This document shows, in pieces, positions 15,642-24,281 of a stretch of DNA of 38,010 bases. The stretch's first letter is position 1; each line of letters starts with the position of its first letter. Source of the stretch: SAR324 cluster bacterium (lineage in GTDB: Bacteria > SAR324 > XYD2-FULL-50-16); NCBI GenBank assembly GCA_028280735.1, contig JANQLH010000287.1, positions 1-38,010 of the forward strand, in the 5' to 3' direction. The position numbers and the translations under genes are program-made. Under the pieces are notes generated by a model, which worked only from the letters and a program-made list of their open reading frames with translations, was not told the origin of the DNA and searched no databases.

Positions 15642-16220
15642 TTGATTTCGTGAATGAATGATACCGGGCCTATTGTCGGAGCTTGTTCCTTCCTGTAGCC
15701 GTAGCCCGGCATTTTAATTCGATCTATTCCCGGGTAACAATGGCACCAACCTTTGGAATAATATTTAGTGACAGCCATAAATTTCCAGGACGGAATCTTG
15801 AATAATTTTGATTGTTATTTTTTTAATTAAAAAAATTATAATATTCAAGAAAAAATTGAAATCCTAGTAATTTCAATCTTGATCGTAAAAGTAAGATGGA
15901 AAGCTAAGGTAACTTGAAATTCTTTAAAAAAGTCAAAATCTAAGCAGGATAAACTGAAAGTGGTACTCGGGTAAAGGGCGAAGAAGATTGACGATAGGCG
16001 ATCCTCTTTGATTAAAGTTCGATAAAAAGGAGGCGTACGGAAACAAGATGTCTATGTTCTGCAGCTTTGTTAGTTTTGCCGGTCCCTGAAAAATTATTAA
16101 TATATTTTTTTATAAAAAATCGATAGGTAAAGATAAAATAATAATATTATATTAAAAGATTTTTTAAAAATTTCAAAACCGATTTGGAATTGACAATCGA
16201 TCAGGTAGTACAAATTACCA
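15642..16220. other. AT-rich intergenic region upstream of the tail operon
   Basis: About 580 bases with no gene on either strand. It contains long A/T runs (15801-15860 and 16090-16170), an ATTGAAAT...ATTTCAAT palindrome and a possible promoter for the tail operon. Its composition differs sharply from the flanking coding DNA. Confidence 0.6.
15835..15877 (-). promoter_or_regulatory. Candidate promoter and palindromic operator for the tail operon
   Basis: On the minus strand there is a perfect TATAAT (15835-15840), about 190 bases before the first tail gene. Just upstream is the palindrome ATTGAAAT-7 bases-ATTTCAAT (15855-15877), placed over the expected -35 zone, where a regulator could bind. 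No good -35 hexamer is seen, so this is only a suggestion. Confidence 0.3.
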
Positions 16221-16384
16221 GTCTCGTGTCAACCGAAAAATGTCGTTTCGAGTCCGCCGATATTAATCGGCTGACAGGATCTTAACCTTCAGGCTGATCG
16301 TTGAAAGCACTGAGTTTCGAAGAACCAAACTGCTTTCAAAACGTTTACCGGTATGGGTTAAATGGGTTTTCGTTCAGGTACTGG
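16221..16384. repeat. MITE-like element (family A, copy 3), touching the ATPase stop codon
   Basis: The right half (16296-16383) is clearly homologous to 28535-28625, sharing GATCGTTGAAAGCACTGA and a right end which reads in reverse CAGTACCTGAACGAAAACCC. The left end near 16221-16250 (CGTGTCAACCGAAAAAT) is a weaker match. The right end lies 2 bases from the stop codon of the ATPase gene, so insertion may have trimmed or fixed the end of that gene. Confidence 0.55.
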
Positions 16385-17560
16385 CTAGACCAGGGCAAGG
16401 AGAAACTTGGAGGCAGGAATGACGTGGATATTTGTTTTTTTGTCAAGATAATGATGTTGTTCGCTTGCAGTGACTAGAAATCTTTGGTTTACCTTTAATC
16501 GATTTCCGAAATAGTTCAGTGCATTTGTCTTAGCGTATTGCAGTTTGCATTCAACCAAGAACCATGGTGTGCCGTCCCAGGTTGTCAGAAAATCCACTTC
16601 TCTTTTTTCTCGATCGCGAAGATACCAAAGGTGCGTTTTTATACCAAATGTCTGATGATAGTAATCACAGAACTTGTTTAAAGCCGAGGCAATCATGTTT
16701 TCAAACCTGGCTCCTTTATTCTTTACTTCCGACCAATCCCATAAATAGTATTTTGATTCTTTTTTAAGAGCTCTTTCCAATCGATTATGAAAAGGCATTA
16801 CCTTGAAACAATAGTAGTTACGAGACAATAAATCCATCCAGCTTATTATTGATTTGGGACTGGTTTGAATGTCCTCGGATAAAGAGGATAGCGGCAATGG
16901 AGAAGCGACCCTATCCGGAAGGAGTGCTCCCAAAAGCTCAACTTGTGAGAGGCTCCTGATTTTTTCGGTATCGCGTATGTCTTCACGAAAAATCCTTTCA
17001 AATCTTTGGTTTTGCCAACGTAACAGCGTTCTTTCGGTTCCGCCTAAAAACGGTTCAGGGAAGCCGCCAAATTTAAGCAGGTGTTCAATGTTGTCTCCTT
17101 TTTCCGGGAACTCCAAAGAATGACATTTGGAGGGAATCTTTTTTGGTGCTTCCTTGTTGGTCAACAGCTCTTTCAAGGAAAATGGATGGAGTGTATGGTA
17201 ATGATACCTGCCCATCAATGAATCCCCAGCCTTTCGGTAGATATTCAGGCGAGAAGATCCGGTAACGATAATTTTTTCATTGTTGCTTCTGGTGTCCCAA
17301 ATCCCTTTTACCAGGTTTTTCCAATTATCGAATTTGTGGATTTCATCAAAAATAATCCAACGAGTCGAAGGAGGCCATTGTTGAGAGGTGATCCGCAGCT
17401 TGTGTTTGGGATTATCCCAGTTCAGGTAAACTTGATTTTTTTCCTTTTCTGTCAGATAACGCGCCAGTGTGGTTTTGCCTACTTGCCTGGGGCCTCCGAT
17501 AAAGACCATTTTTTCTTTAAGGTCATCTTTGATGACATGTGAGAGATACCTGGTTTTCAT
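16385..17560 (-). CDS. AAA ATPase with C-terminal DUF4143 (AAA_14 family)
   Basis: A 391-residue protein of a widespread family whose function is uncertain. Seen: Walker A GPRQVGKT (23-30), Walker B RWIIFDEIHK with D72/E73, sensor region KIIVTGSSRLNIYR (about 105-118), and a C-terminal half with REVDFLTTWDGTPWFLVECK, the D...ExK arrangement of restriction-endonuclease-like folds found in DUF4143. Length is normal for the family. Two palindromes lie directly upstream of the start (17562-17623). Its stop is next to a MITE-like element. It seems an independent single-gene unit, not part of the tail operon; these genes are often found in mobile or defence-rich regions, but no role can be assigned here. 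Confidence 0.88.
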   Translation of the reverse strand: MKTRYLSHVIKDDLKEKMVFIGGPRQVGKTTLARYLTEKEKNQVYLNWDNPKHKLRITSQQWPPSTRWIIFDEIHKFDNWKNLVKGIWDTRSNNEKIIVTGSSRLNIYRKAGDSLMGRYHYHTLHPFSLKELLTNKEAPKKIPSKCHSLEFPEKGDNIEHLLKFGGFPEPFLGGTERTLLRWQNQRFERIFREDIRDTEKIRSLSQVELLGALLPDRVASPLPLSSLSEDIQTSPKSIISWMDLLSRNYYCFKVMPFHNRLERALKKESKYYLWDWSEVKNKGARFENMIASALNKFCDYYHQTFGIKTHLWYLRDREKREVDFLTTWDGTPWFLVECKLQYAKTNALNYFGNRLKVNQRFLVTASEQHHYLDKKTNIHVIPASKFLLALV

Positions 17561-17561
17561 A

Positions 17562-17623
17562 TGACAATTTTAACCTCAAGGTAAAAATTGTCAATACTAC
17601 TTTTACCTGTGAGTAAAAATAGT
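17562..17623. promoter_or_regulatory. Two adjacent palindromes upstream of the DUF4143 ATPase gene (probable operator)
   Basis: TGACAATTTTAACCT (17562-17576) pairs with AGGTAAAAATTGTCA (17579-17593) with one mismatch, and a second, weaker palindrome ACTACTTTTACCT...AGTAAAAATAGT follows at 17596-17623. The half-sites share TTTTACCT. They sit 2-60 bases before the ATG, consistent with autoregulation or a promoter-overlapping operator. Confidence 0.6.
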
Positions 17624-17643
17624 CATGATCAAAAAGGTGATGA

Positions 17644-18795
17644 TTATAAGTACTTAACCCCACTTTCTATCCTGTTTTGGTTGAAAACAGCAATGGTGAA
17701 ATATGTTATACAAAGGATTGAAAGGATGATCCAGTGATTATAAACATCATAAAGTGAGGCACCCATTTGATTCAGTTTCAAAAATCCATCGATACCTGCT
17801 GTCGAGGGGATTACCCATGAAATCCACTGAAGAATTTCCGGCATTGCTTCTTTTGGCCAGGAAAATCCGGTTAAAAACAAGGCGGGAATAGACGTGAAGA
17901 GGAGCACAATCATCGAGGTTTCCCTGTTTTTAAAAAAGGTTGAAACGGCGAGCGCTAAAAAGATCACGGAGAACAAAAAAGGTGTCAGAAATAAAAATAA
18001 TTCAAAGGGACTGGCTTTTATCGGGAACCGGTACATGCGAAAAAGAATGCCAAACAGATAAACAGCATGAACCAGGTAAATGATAAAATAGGTTAACGAT
18101 TTTCCTAACACCCGTTGAACAGAATTGCCGGTTTTGAATGAGGTTGGTATGGCATTTTCCCTCTCCGTTCCGGCCAGCATACCAATGCCGATTAAAAGGG
18201 TTTGCTGGAGCAGCATAATCAGTACTGCCGGAACAACGTAGGTCGCATATCCACCTTGCGGATTGAATAACGGAAAAGAAACCAGGGAGAGTGGGTTTCT
18301 TCCGGAACGCGCACTTTCCTCCATCATTCCTGCGCTCATCATACGTTTAATTTCTATTCCTGCTGAAAATGTCCCGGTACCGTAATGGATCCCTTTTAAA
18401 ACCTGTCTGTAAATGAGAAAGTAGCTGGCATCACAGTAGGCTGATACGATGGCTTGCTCACCTCTCAATATGTTTTTTTCAAAATCGGAAGGAATCAGTA
18501 ACACCCCTCCTATTTTTCCTTCGAGCAAAGCGTTTTTGGCATCGGTCATCCCATTATACTTGGATCTAATTCGAACCAGTTCGCCGGCATCGATCATGCG
18601 TGTTAATTTTCTGCTTGAGTCGGTATTGGAGTGATCAATCACGCCAATGGGAACATTTTTTAAAACCTCCGCCGAATAAGGAATCGGATAAAAGAACGGG
18701 TAGATGACTATAGCGCCGAAAAACACCAGCATCACACCCTTATCATTGAATATTTTTCTGAACTCATTCAATGATATCTTCAGTATGGTTTTCAT
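17644..18795 (-). CDS. ABC-2 type transport permease (YbhR/YhhJ-like)
   Basis: A predicted 383-residue inner-membrane permease of the drug/lipid ABC-2 exporter family. Seen: one N-terminal membrane segment (GVMLVFFGAIVIYPFFYPIP, about 20-39), a large periplasmic domain (about 45-180) and five more hydrophobic segments in the C-terminal half, the usual layout. The frame is open further upstream to 18873, but ATG at 18795 overlaps the previous stop (ATGA) and has a GGGGGAGGT site, so it is preferred. It is paired with a paralogous permease and a HlyD/TolC pair, but no ATPase gene is present in the operon. Confidence 0.87.
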   Translation of the reverse strand: MKTILKISLNEFRKIFNDKGVMLVFFGAIVIYPFFYPIPYSAEVLKNVPIGVIDHSNTDSSRKLTRMIDAGELVRIRSKYNGMTDAKNALLEGKIGGVLLIPSDFEKNILRGEQAIVSAYCDASYFLIYRQVLKGIHYGTGTFSAGIEIKRMMSAGMMEESARSGRNPLSLVSFPLFNPQGGYATYVVPAVLIMLLQQTLLIGIGMLAGTERENAIPTSFKTGNSVQRVLGKSLTYFIIYLVHAVYLFGILFRMYRFPIKASPFELFLFLTPFLFSVIFLALAVSTFFKNRETSMIVLLFTSIPALFLTGFSWPKEAMPEILQWISWVIPSTAGIDGFLKLNQMGASLYDVYNHWIILSILCITYFTIAVFNQNRIESGVKYL

Positions 18796-19958
18796 GACCT
18801 CCCCCAGTACTTTTGGTTCCGATAAATTCTGTTTAGGCGTGGAATCGTCAGGGGAATAAAGATCAAAAAACAAGACATGATGGCTAGTTGAGGCAGACTG
18901 ACCTTGATGGGAGCGCCTTTCATGGATTGATCGATGAATATTTTGATGTAATAGGTCAGGGGAAGCAGATAGCTCCAGACTTTTGCCAAAAAAGGCATCC
19001 CGACCAACGGAAAGGTAACTCCAACAAAGGCAAACGCCGGTGCCGAATAAAACCCGGCCATACTTAAGCTCATTCTCAGGTTGGCGGTTAATGCCAGAAT
19101 GAACAGCCCAACGGCTTGATAAGCAAGCACAAAAATGATGGTGGAAAGAAGTATCAATCCCGGGCTGCCGGCCACCGGGACCTTAAAAACCGTGAATAGA
19201 AAAACATTCATGAATATCCCAAGCAGAATATACACCAGGGTGTAAGGCAATAGTTTTCCCAAAAGTGCGAACACAATGTTTTGATTTGAAGCTTCCAGAA
19301 GTGAAGCGGCTGTTCCCTCCTTCAATTCCGAACCGAGAGCAAATATTGTCATGGCAATGATAAAAATCTGCAGCAAGGTAGGCTGCAGCGTACCGGCAAG
19401 GAAATAAAAATAGTTCAGATAAGGATTAAACAATGTGTGACTGACAATCCGGACCGGTTCAATGTTGTTCAGGGCTGTGGCTGTCATCTCTCCCTTTTTT
19501 AATCTAAAAGAGACATTGAACGATTTGGATAGAGTAGTGACAACGGAGTTGATATCCCGGCTGATGATGCTTCCTGCTAACAGGTATTCATTGTTATAGA
19601 AGTTGACTATGGAAGGAGATAAACCGCGTAAGACGTCCTTTTCCAGGTTTTTAGGGATCATAACCAGCGCATAGCTGTTTCCGGAAAGAATCAACTGCTT
19701 TCCCTCTTCAAGGCTGGTTACCCGATGCTTTATCGCAATGGAAGAAGTTGAATCGACCATCCGGATCATTTGTCTGGAAAGTGATGATCTATCCTGGTCA
19801 AGCACAGCGATTGGCAGATTTTTAGGTACTCCCTCTGCAAACATGAACCAGAAAACGGAGAAGGAAAGCAGGGGCAACACGATCAACATCAGAATATAAA
19901 GGGGTCTGGAAACCATTCTTTCCAACTCCCGCTTTAAAGGCGGAATCAAGTATTTCAT
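18792..19958 (-). CDS. ABC-2 type transport permease (YbhS-like)
   Basis: A 388-residue paralogue of the next gene, with the same plan: N-terminal membrane segment (LYILMLIVLPLLSFSVFWFM, about 20-39), periplasmic domain with LPIAVLDQDRSSLSRQMIRM, then five or six hydrophobic segments. The two permeases would form a heterodimer that exports a small molecule with the adaptor and TolC. It follows the HlyD gene after 21 bases and its stop overlaps the next ATG. Confidence 0.87.
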   Translation of the reverse strand: MKYLIPPLKRELERMVSRPLYILMLIVLPLLSFSVFWFMFAEGVPKNLPIAVLDQDRSSLSRQMIRMVDSTSSIAIKHRVTSLEEGKQLILSGNSYALVMIPKNLEKDVLRGLSPSIVNFYNNEYLLAGSIISRDINSVVTTLSKSFNVSFRLKKGEMTATALNNIEPVRIVSHTLFNPYLNYFYFLAGTLQPTLLQIFIIAMTIFALGSELKEGTAASLLEASNQNIVFALLGKLLPYTLVYILLGIFMNVFLFTVFKVPVAGSPGLILLSTIIFVLAYQAVGLFILALTANLRMSLSMAGFYSAPAFAFVGVTFPLVGMPFLAKVWSYLLPLTYYIKIFIDQSMKGAPIKVSLPQLAIMSCFLIFIPLTIPRLNRIYRNQKYWGRS

Positions 19959-19979
19959 GGTGTTGCCTATCCGCTCCGT

Positions 19980-20990
19980 CTAAATTGTATTGTTGTTTTC
20001 GTTTCTGATTTGATCCCATGCTACCAGGGCTGTCATACCGGGCCTCAACCCTTCGATATCGCTTACAGGTGTTGCCCGGATTTCGAAGGTTTTCATGTCA
20101 AAGTCCCCCCTGGTCTTGGTGGCATGCCAGGTAGCGAATTGTCCGAGTGCGTTGATGTAGTTTACTTTCAAGGTGACTTTTTCTTCGCCTAATGCAGGAA
20201 ACCGTGCTTCGAGGATAGTACCCATTTTAATTTTTGTTAAAAGGTCCTCTTTCAGGTTGAAAGTGACCCAGACATCATTTAAGTCCACGATGGTGATGAT
20301 CGGAAAACCCGGTGTTATCAACTCTCCGGTTTTAGGGATGATGGATGCGGTTTCTCCGCTGATGGGGGCAGCAAGCCTGGTCTCCCTGAGATAGGCCTCG
20401 ACTTCTGCCACGGCTCCTGCTGCCTTATCCATCATGGCCTGGGCTGCTTGTTTGTCTTCTATCCTTGCTCCTTTTACCGCCATGTCATAGCTTGCCTTGG
20501 CAGCTTCTGTTGATCTTTGGGCAGCCTGGTAGTTTGCATCGGCTTCATCAAGTTTCTGAGAGGGCAATACACCTTCTTGATTCAGATGCTTGACTCGCTG
20601 AAAGGTCTTAAAGGCCAGTTCTTCAGCTGCTTTGGCTTTTTGCCACATATTTTTGGCGGACAGGATTTGTTCAATTCTCGTGCCGCTATCCGCCTTGTTT
20701 TTTTGTGCCTGGGCCGCTTTTTTTGCGGCCTCTGCCTGTTTCAGTTTGGCGTCGAGTTCAGGACTCTCGATGGAAACAAGAACATCACCCTTGTTTACAG
20801 TGGCTCCCTCCTTTACATGAAGCGAATCTATTCTACCCGCAATTTTGGATGATACCCGGATCTGCGTCGCTTCCACTTCTCCTTGTAAGATAATTGGGGC
20901 CGGTTTGATCAAAAAATAACCGGTGAGCGAAACAATAGCAGCAATGCCGACAACGGCAGTGTACAACACAATTCTTTCAGATCGTCTCAT
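19980..20990 (-). CDS. HlyD/YbhG-family periplasmic adaptor (membrane fusion protein)
   Basis: A 336-residue adaptor linking an inner-membrane exporter to TolC. Seen: N-terminal membrane anchor (TAVVGIAAIVSLTGYFLI, about 11-28), first lipoyl half with GRIDSLHVKEGATVNKGDVL (about 52-71), a long alpha-helical hairpin rich in A, K, E and Q (about 75-200), the second lipoyl half with ETRLAAPISGETASIIPKTG, and a beta-barrel region with GLRPGMTALVAWD near the end. Start and TolC stop overlap by one base (TAATG), so expression is coupled. Confidence 0.9.
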   Translation of the reverse strand: MRRSERIVLYTAVVGIAAIVSLTGYFLIKPAPIILQGEVEATQIRVSSKIAGRIDSLHVKEGATVNKGDVLVSIESPELDAKLKQAEAAKKAAQAQKNKADSGTRIEQILSAKNMWQKAKAAEELAFKTFQRVKHLNQEGVLPSQKLDEADANYQAAQRSTEAAKASYDMAVKGARIEDKQAAQAMMDKAAGAVAEVEAYLRETRLAAPISGETASIIPKTGELITPGFPIITIVDLNDVWVTFNLKEDLLTKIKMGTILEARFPALGEEKVTLKVNYINALGQFATWHATKTRGDFDMKTFEIRATPVSDIEGLRPGMTALVAWDQIRNENNNTI

Positions 20991-22381
20991 TAATGAATCT
21001 CCTCTGTATTTTCATGATTTCGATAGGTTTCGAATTGATCGGTCTTACCGCAGGCTTCAAGCAACTCTGCCAAAGCGATATCAAAACGGTACGCTGCCTT
21101 AAGTTTATCAATTTTAACCCGTGATAAAGCCAACTCCGCGTCCACGACATTGATTGAGGTTGTCATACCCGATTTAAACGCTTTTTTTCTGACTCGTAGG
21201 TATTCGTTGGCAAAATTAAAGGAGCTTTCTGTTGCATCATATTGTTCCAGGGATGCCATGAGCTCGTTGTATTTTTTTTCCACCAGGGTACCGATTTTTC
21301 TTTGTGCATCTTTTTCTAGATAGCTCAATTGAGCTTTTTGCTGTTTTACCGCCTGAAGACTATTATAATTAGTGAAACCACTAAACAGATTCAGCGAAAA
21401 ACCGATTCCCACCGCCCATTCCGGTTCCAGCATGGTCAAATCGTCTTTATACAGCTCATGTTTACCGAAAAGATAAATAGTTGGATAAAATTCGCTTTTC
21501 GTAATGTTGTAGGATTGATCTACCTGTTCTTTATTTGCGGCGATCTGTTTTAACAGCGGATTTTTGTCTTCTGCGGATTCCAGAAACCAAGCCATCGGGC
21601 CAATCGTACGATTGATAAACATACTTGAGGTCGGTTCAATATCTTCGGCGCTGGATAGAATACTGTTCAAGGCAGCCCGGGTTATCGCCAGTTCCCGGAC
21701 GGCCTTTTTATATTCACGGTTTGCTTCAGCCCGGGTAACTTCTGCGTGTAACTTTTCCGATAAAGCAATCATGCCGTTTTCCTGAAGCTTTTTTGCCTGA
21801 AGCAGGTGTCCATGCATACTGTTAAGCACCTGCTTTCTTACTTCAACAACGCTTTTTGCCAATCGCACCCCATAATAACGTCTCACCAGTTCAGAAGTGA
21901 GAGCGGCATCAACACCCCTGGTTTTTTCCCTGGATTCGGTGACTTTTGCTTCTGCTGCACGATTGGTTGCCAATATTTTACCTCCTGTAAACACCGGCCA
22001 GGTAAAATTGACATTGGACTTAAAAAAAGTCTCCTCCTGAACAGTTTTCTCAAAGGATGGAACCAAGGATTCTATCCCGGGAGTGGCAGCATGAAGGCCG
22101 ACAATGACGCTTCTGATGTCGTTCAAATCAATCACCAGTGGTTCATCTATTCTGGTATATCTCCCTTCCAGGCCAATTTTCGGCAAGTATAATCCACTGG
22201 CGGCTAGTTTGTTGAATTCGGCAGTCCGCTCTTCCGCTTTAGCTGCCAGAAGCGCTTCATTGTTTTTTTCCAGCATTTCCAATGCCTGGTCAAAACGCAG
22301 CTCCGAGGCGTGTAAATTGCCGAACAGACATAACAATATCAAAAAGGCATAAAACACCTTAATGCTTTTAAACGTGGACAT
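20990..22381 (-). CDS. TolC-family outer-membrane efflux protein
   Basis: A predicted 463-residue outer-membrane channel. ATG at 22381 is chosen because it gives a clear signal peptide (FYAFLILLCLFGNLHA); the frame is open to 22498 but the extra 39 residues look uncoded. Seen: two related OEP repeats with the family pattern, for example LRFDQALEMLEKNNEALLAA in the first and NPLLKQIAANKEQVDQSYNI in the second, with long amphipathic helices and a C-terminal VDAELALSRVKIDKLKAAYR helix. It is the first gene of the exporter operon. Confidence 0.9.
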   Translation of the reverse strand: MSTFKSIKVFYAFLILLCLFGNLHASELRFDQALEMLEKNNEALLAAKAEERTAEFNKLAASGLYLPKIGLEGRYTRIDEPLVIDLNDIRSVIVGLHAATPGIESLVPSFEKTVQEETFFKSNVNFTWPVFTGGKILATNRAAEAKVTESREKTRGVDAALTSELVRRYYGVRLAKSVVEVRKQVLNSMHGHLLQAKKLQENGMIALSEKLHAEVTRAEANREYKKAVRELAITRAALNSILSSAEDIEPTSSMFINRTIGPMAWFLESAEDKNPLLKQIAANKEQVDQSYNITKSEFYPTIYLFGKHELYKDDLTMLEPEWAVGIGFSLNLFSGFTNYNSLQAVKQQKAQLSYLEKDAQRKIGTLVEKKYNELMASLEQYDATESSFNFANEYLRVRKKAFKSGMTTSINVVDAELALSRVKIDKLKAAYRFDIALAELLEACGKTDQFETYRNHENTEEIH

Positions 22382-22507
22382 ACCTTGTTCCCTGTATTTT
22401 AATCCGATAGATAATGTAAAAGATGAAGCTCTGTTTGGACTACGGTGCGGGGACTGCGTTTGCGCTGAATTTGTCAGTGTTTGGGCTGTGAATTTCAATT
22501 TAAATAA

Positions 22508-22601
22508 TTTTACGATTAGGAACGATTTACAAGCTGGCCTTCAGCCCCACGGCTGTTGATATAAGAGTAATGAGCTTGCAAACAGGTCTTAATCGTAAAA
22601 C
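22508..22601. repeat. Long imperfect hairpin upstream of the exporter operon
   Basis: TTTTACGATTA at 22508-22518 pairs with TAATCGTAAAA at 22590-22600, and the pairing continues imperfectly inwards (TTTACAAGCT with GAGCTTGCAAA). The arms of about 30 bases enclose a small loop hairpin. This may be a small palindromic element or part of the exporter leader region. Confidence 0.4.
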
Positions 22602-22655
22602 AAAATATTGAGCATCCATGTCCTGGACCCCGATCCTGCGAGAACTAAGTGGATT

Positions 22656-22692
22656 ATGCTCGGATGCCGTGAAACTCGATGCTCCGAGCATC
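22656..22692. terminator. Stem-loop after the small secreted-protein genes
   Basis: ATGCTCGGA (22656-22664) pairs perfectly with TCCGAGCAT (22683-22691), and the right arm contains a self-complementary GATGCTCCGAGCATC. It lies 18 bases after the stop of the downstream small gene. No U-run follows, so terminator activity is uncertain; it could be an RNA-stability hairpin. Confidence 0.35.
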
Positions 22693-22709
22693 AATTCATT
22701 AAGCGTCAG

Positions 22710-22982
22710 CTAGAAACTCATCACATTAATCAGCTTGTTAACAAATTCCATGTTTTTTTCTTTCTTCTCCACTGTCTGCTCTTGCTCCAGGCTGGACTTA
22801 AACTCCGCATATTTGTCTCGCTGGGTTTCGCTGAGACTCAAATCTGCCACCAGGGTGTCCATTTTCTTTAGCTGCGGCTGTCCAGCGTTGTTTTGCGCGT
22901 AGAGGTTACCGCTTCCGCCAATAGCAAAAGTTGTCAACATTCCGAATACTGAGATGCCATAAATGATTTTTCGTGCTTTCAT
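22710..22982 (-). CDS. Small secreted protein, LTxxQ-like (paralogue of the next upstream gene)
   Basis: A 90-residue protein with a signal peptide (IIYGISVFGMLTTFAIGGSG, then a likely cut after LYA) and a helical mature part containing DLSLSETQRDKYAEFKSSLE (about 47-66), which resembles the LTxxQ repeat of Spy/CpxP periplasmic proteins. It is about 65% identical by eye to the gene at 23034-23291, so the two come from a tandem duplication. It ends with the identical FVNKLINVMSF. Spy-like function would be periplasmic chaperone or envelope-stress sensing, but the protein is shorter than Spy and the match is one motif only. Confidence 0.65.
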   Translation of the reverse strand: MKARKIIYGISVFGMLTTFAIGGSGNLYAQNNAGQPQLKKMDTLVADLSLSETQRDKYAEFKSSLEQEQTVEKKEKNMEFVNKLINVMSF

Positions 22983-23033
22983 TTTAATCCTTGTTTTATG
23001 TTTTGATTGTGTTTTTTGTTACCGGGTACTCAA

Positions 23034-23291
23034 TTAAAAGCTCATCACGTTGATCAGCTTATTTACAAATTCCATATCTTTTTCTGCTGCCGCTTCTTCA
23101 AGACTGGATTTGAACTGGGCGTATTTGTCTTTTTGAGTCTGACTCAGGCTCAGATCCGCAACCATGGAATCAAGCCGTTGCAGTTTTTGCACAGAATTGT
23201 TTTGAGCATATAGGTTACCTGTTCCACCAACCAAGAAGGCTGCCAACATTCCAACTACTGAGATGCCATAAATCATTTTTTTTGCTTTCAT
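23034..23291 (-). CDS. Small secreted protein, LTxxQ-like (tandem paralogue)
   Basis: An 85-residue secreted protein: signal peptide (MIYGISVVGMLAAFLVGGTG, likely cut after LYA), then DLSLSQTQKDKYAQFKSSLE (about 46-65) and the shared C-terminal end FVNKLINVMSF. The genes differ most in the K/E-rich stretch before the common end. It stands first of the pair; a perfect 12-base palindrome lies 30 bases before its start and may regulate both. The pair lies upstream of the exporter genes on the same strand. Confidence 0.65.
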   Translation of the reverse strand: MKAKKMIYGISVVGMLAAFLVGGTGNLYAQNNSVQKLQRLDSMVADLSLSQTQKDKYAQFKSSLEEAAAEKDMEFVNKLINVMSF

Positions 23292-23320
23292 CTTTTTCCC
23301 TTTGTTTTGGATTCATGTTT

Positions 23321-23345
23321 CGATTCTTAAACCGTTTAAGAATCG
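23321..23345. promoter_or_regulatory. Perfect palindrome, probable operator or leader hairpin
   Basis: CGATTCTTAAAC (23321-23332) and GTTTAAGAATCG (23334-23345) are perfect inverted repeats around one base. They lie 30-54 bases before the first of the two small secreted-protein genes. The near-zero loop argues for a protein-binding operator instead of an RNA hairpin. Confidence 0.5.
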
Positions 23346-23468
23346 TTTTGTGTTGAAGTGATTCCAGAATAGGGAAAAAGTATTAATCAATTTTTTCTCA
23401 ATTGTAAAAAATCTGTAAGTAAGTAACCACTTGCATAAAAAATCAAAAAAAACTCTCCCAAGTATTTC

Positions 23469-23499
23469 AAAGCCACTGTAGGCTCACCCGTGGCTTTTT
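23469..23499. terminator. Stem-loop after the SIMPL-domain gene
   Basis: AAAGCCAC (23469-23476) pairs with GTGGCTTT (23490-23497) and is followed by a short T-run on the plus strand. It lies 7 bases after the stop of the minus-strand SIMPL gene. The T-run is on the wrong side for that gene, so it may act poorly or in both directions. Confidence 0.4.
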
Positions 23500-23505
23500 A
23501 AAGTC

Positions 23506-24210
23506 TTACCTTTTGATAAGATATTGAACCTTGAGGTTTTTTTGCAGCACCAATGTCCCGATATTCACATTCATGGAACCAGGTCTCGGCGCTGCTGCCT
23601 GATCCAGAAACTTTGCTGTTGTTTCAGCTTGGGGTAGAGGGTCGTTTGTGTTGCTAATTCTCACAATTTCCAGAGACTTAGCTTCCAAATTGGTTTGGAA
23701 TTCTTTTGCCAGGTTTCTGGAGTTGTTCAGTGCTTTAATATAGGCTTCGTTAGCCAGGTCTTCCAGCTGTGAATGAGAATATGAGAGGTTTGAAATAGAC
23801 AAATCCTTTTGCGTCATTAGCCCGCTAAATATGGCATTCAACTTTTTCATGTCTTTCAGACTAACCGTGCTTGAAACAGATGATCGATAGCCTCGAAAAA
23901 CCTGGGTATTGTTCCGCCAATAGTATTCTTTGTCCAACCTGATATCCGAGGTGTGGAAATCGTCTTTGCTGACCTGTGCCTCGGTAAGAATTGTTGTAAT
24001 GGTTTCTAATTGCCCTTTAACACAGGTGTTTGACGTTTCAATGTTCTTGTGTACACAGCTGGCATTGACAATAAAGTTGGCAATGTCCGGTTTTACCTCA
24101 ACTTTTCCGGTTGCAAAAATGTTGACCATCACATTCTGATTGTCCGAGTTGATATTGCATCCGCTGAAGATTAAAGAAAAAACGAGGAACAACATACAAA
24201 TTCTGATCAT
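23506..24210 (-). CDS. SIMPL-domain (DUF541) lipoprotein
   Basis: A 234-residue protein of the SIMPL/DUF541 family (periplasmic or outer-membrane proteins such as E. coli YggE, linked to oxidative-stress tolerance). Seen: lipoprotein signal ending LIFSGC (C18), then VNIFATGKVEVKPDIANF (about 29-46), the strongly conserved opening of the domain, FRGYRSSVSSTVSL in the middle, and a helix NEAYIKALNNSRNLAKEF (about 154-171) followed by closing strands. Length fits the family. It seems to be a single gene. Confidence 0.85.
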   Translation of the reverse strand: MIRICMLFLVFSLIFSGCNINSDNQNVMVNIFATGKVEVKPDIANFIVNASCVHKNIETSNTCVKGQLETITTILTEAQVSKDDFHTSDIRLDKEYYWRNNTQVFRGYRSSVSSTVSLKDMKKLNAIFSGLMTQKDLSISNLSYSHSQLEDLANEAYIKALNNSRNLAKEFQTNLEAKSLEIVRISNTNDPLPQAETTAKFLDQAAAPRPGSMNVNIGTLVLQKNLKVQYLIKR

Positions 24211-24281
24211 GATTTATCCCGTGATGAGGTTTGTTGAATTTACGGTCTGTTACCCGTGGTTACTCGAGGTACAACACCAGG

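Noticed and set aside
18796-18873. Longer start for the second ABC-2 permease
   Set aside because: The extra residues overlap the previous gene by about 80 bases and lack a signal; ATG 18795 with a strong ribosome-binding site and ATGA overlap is better.
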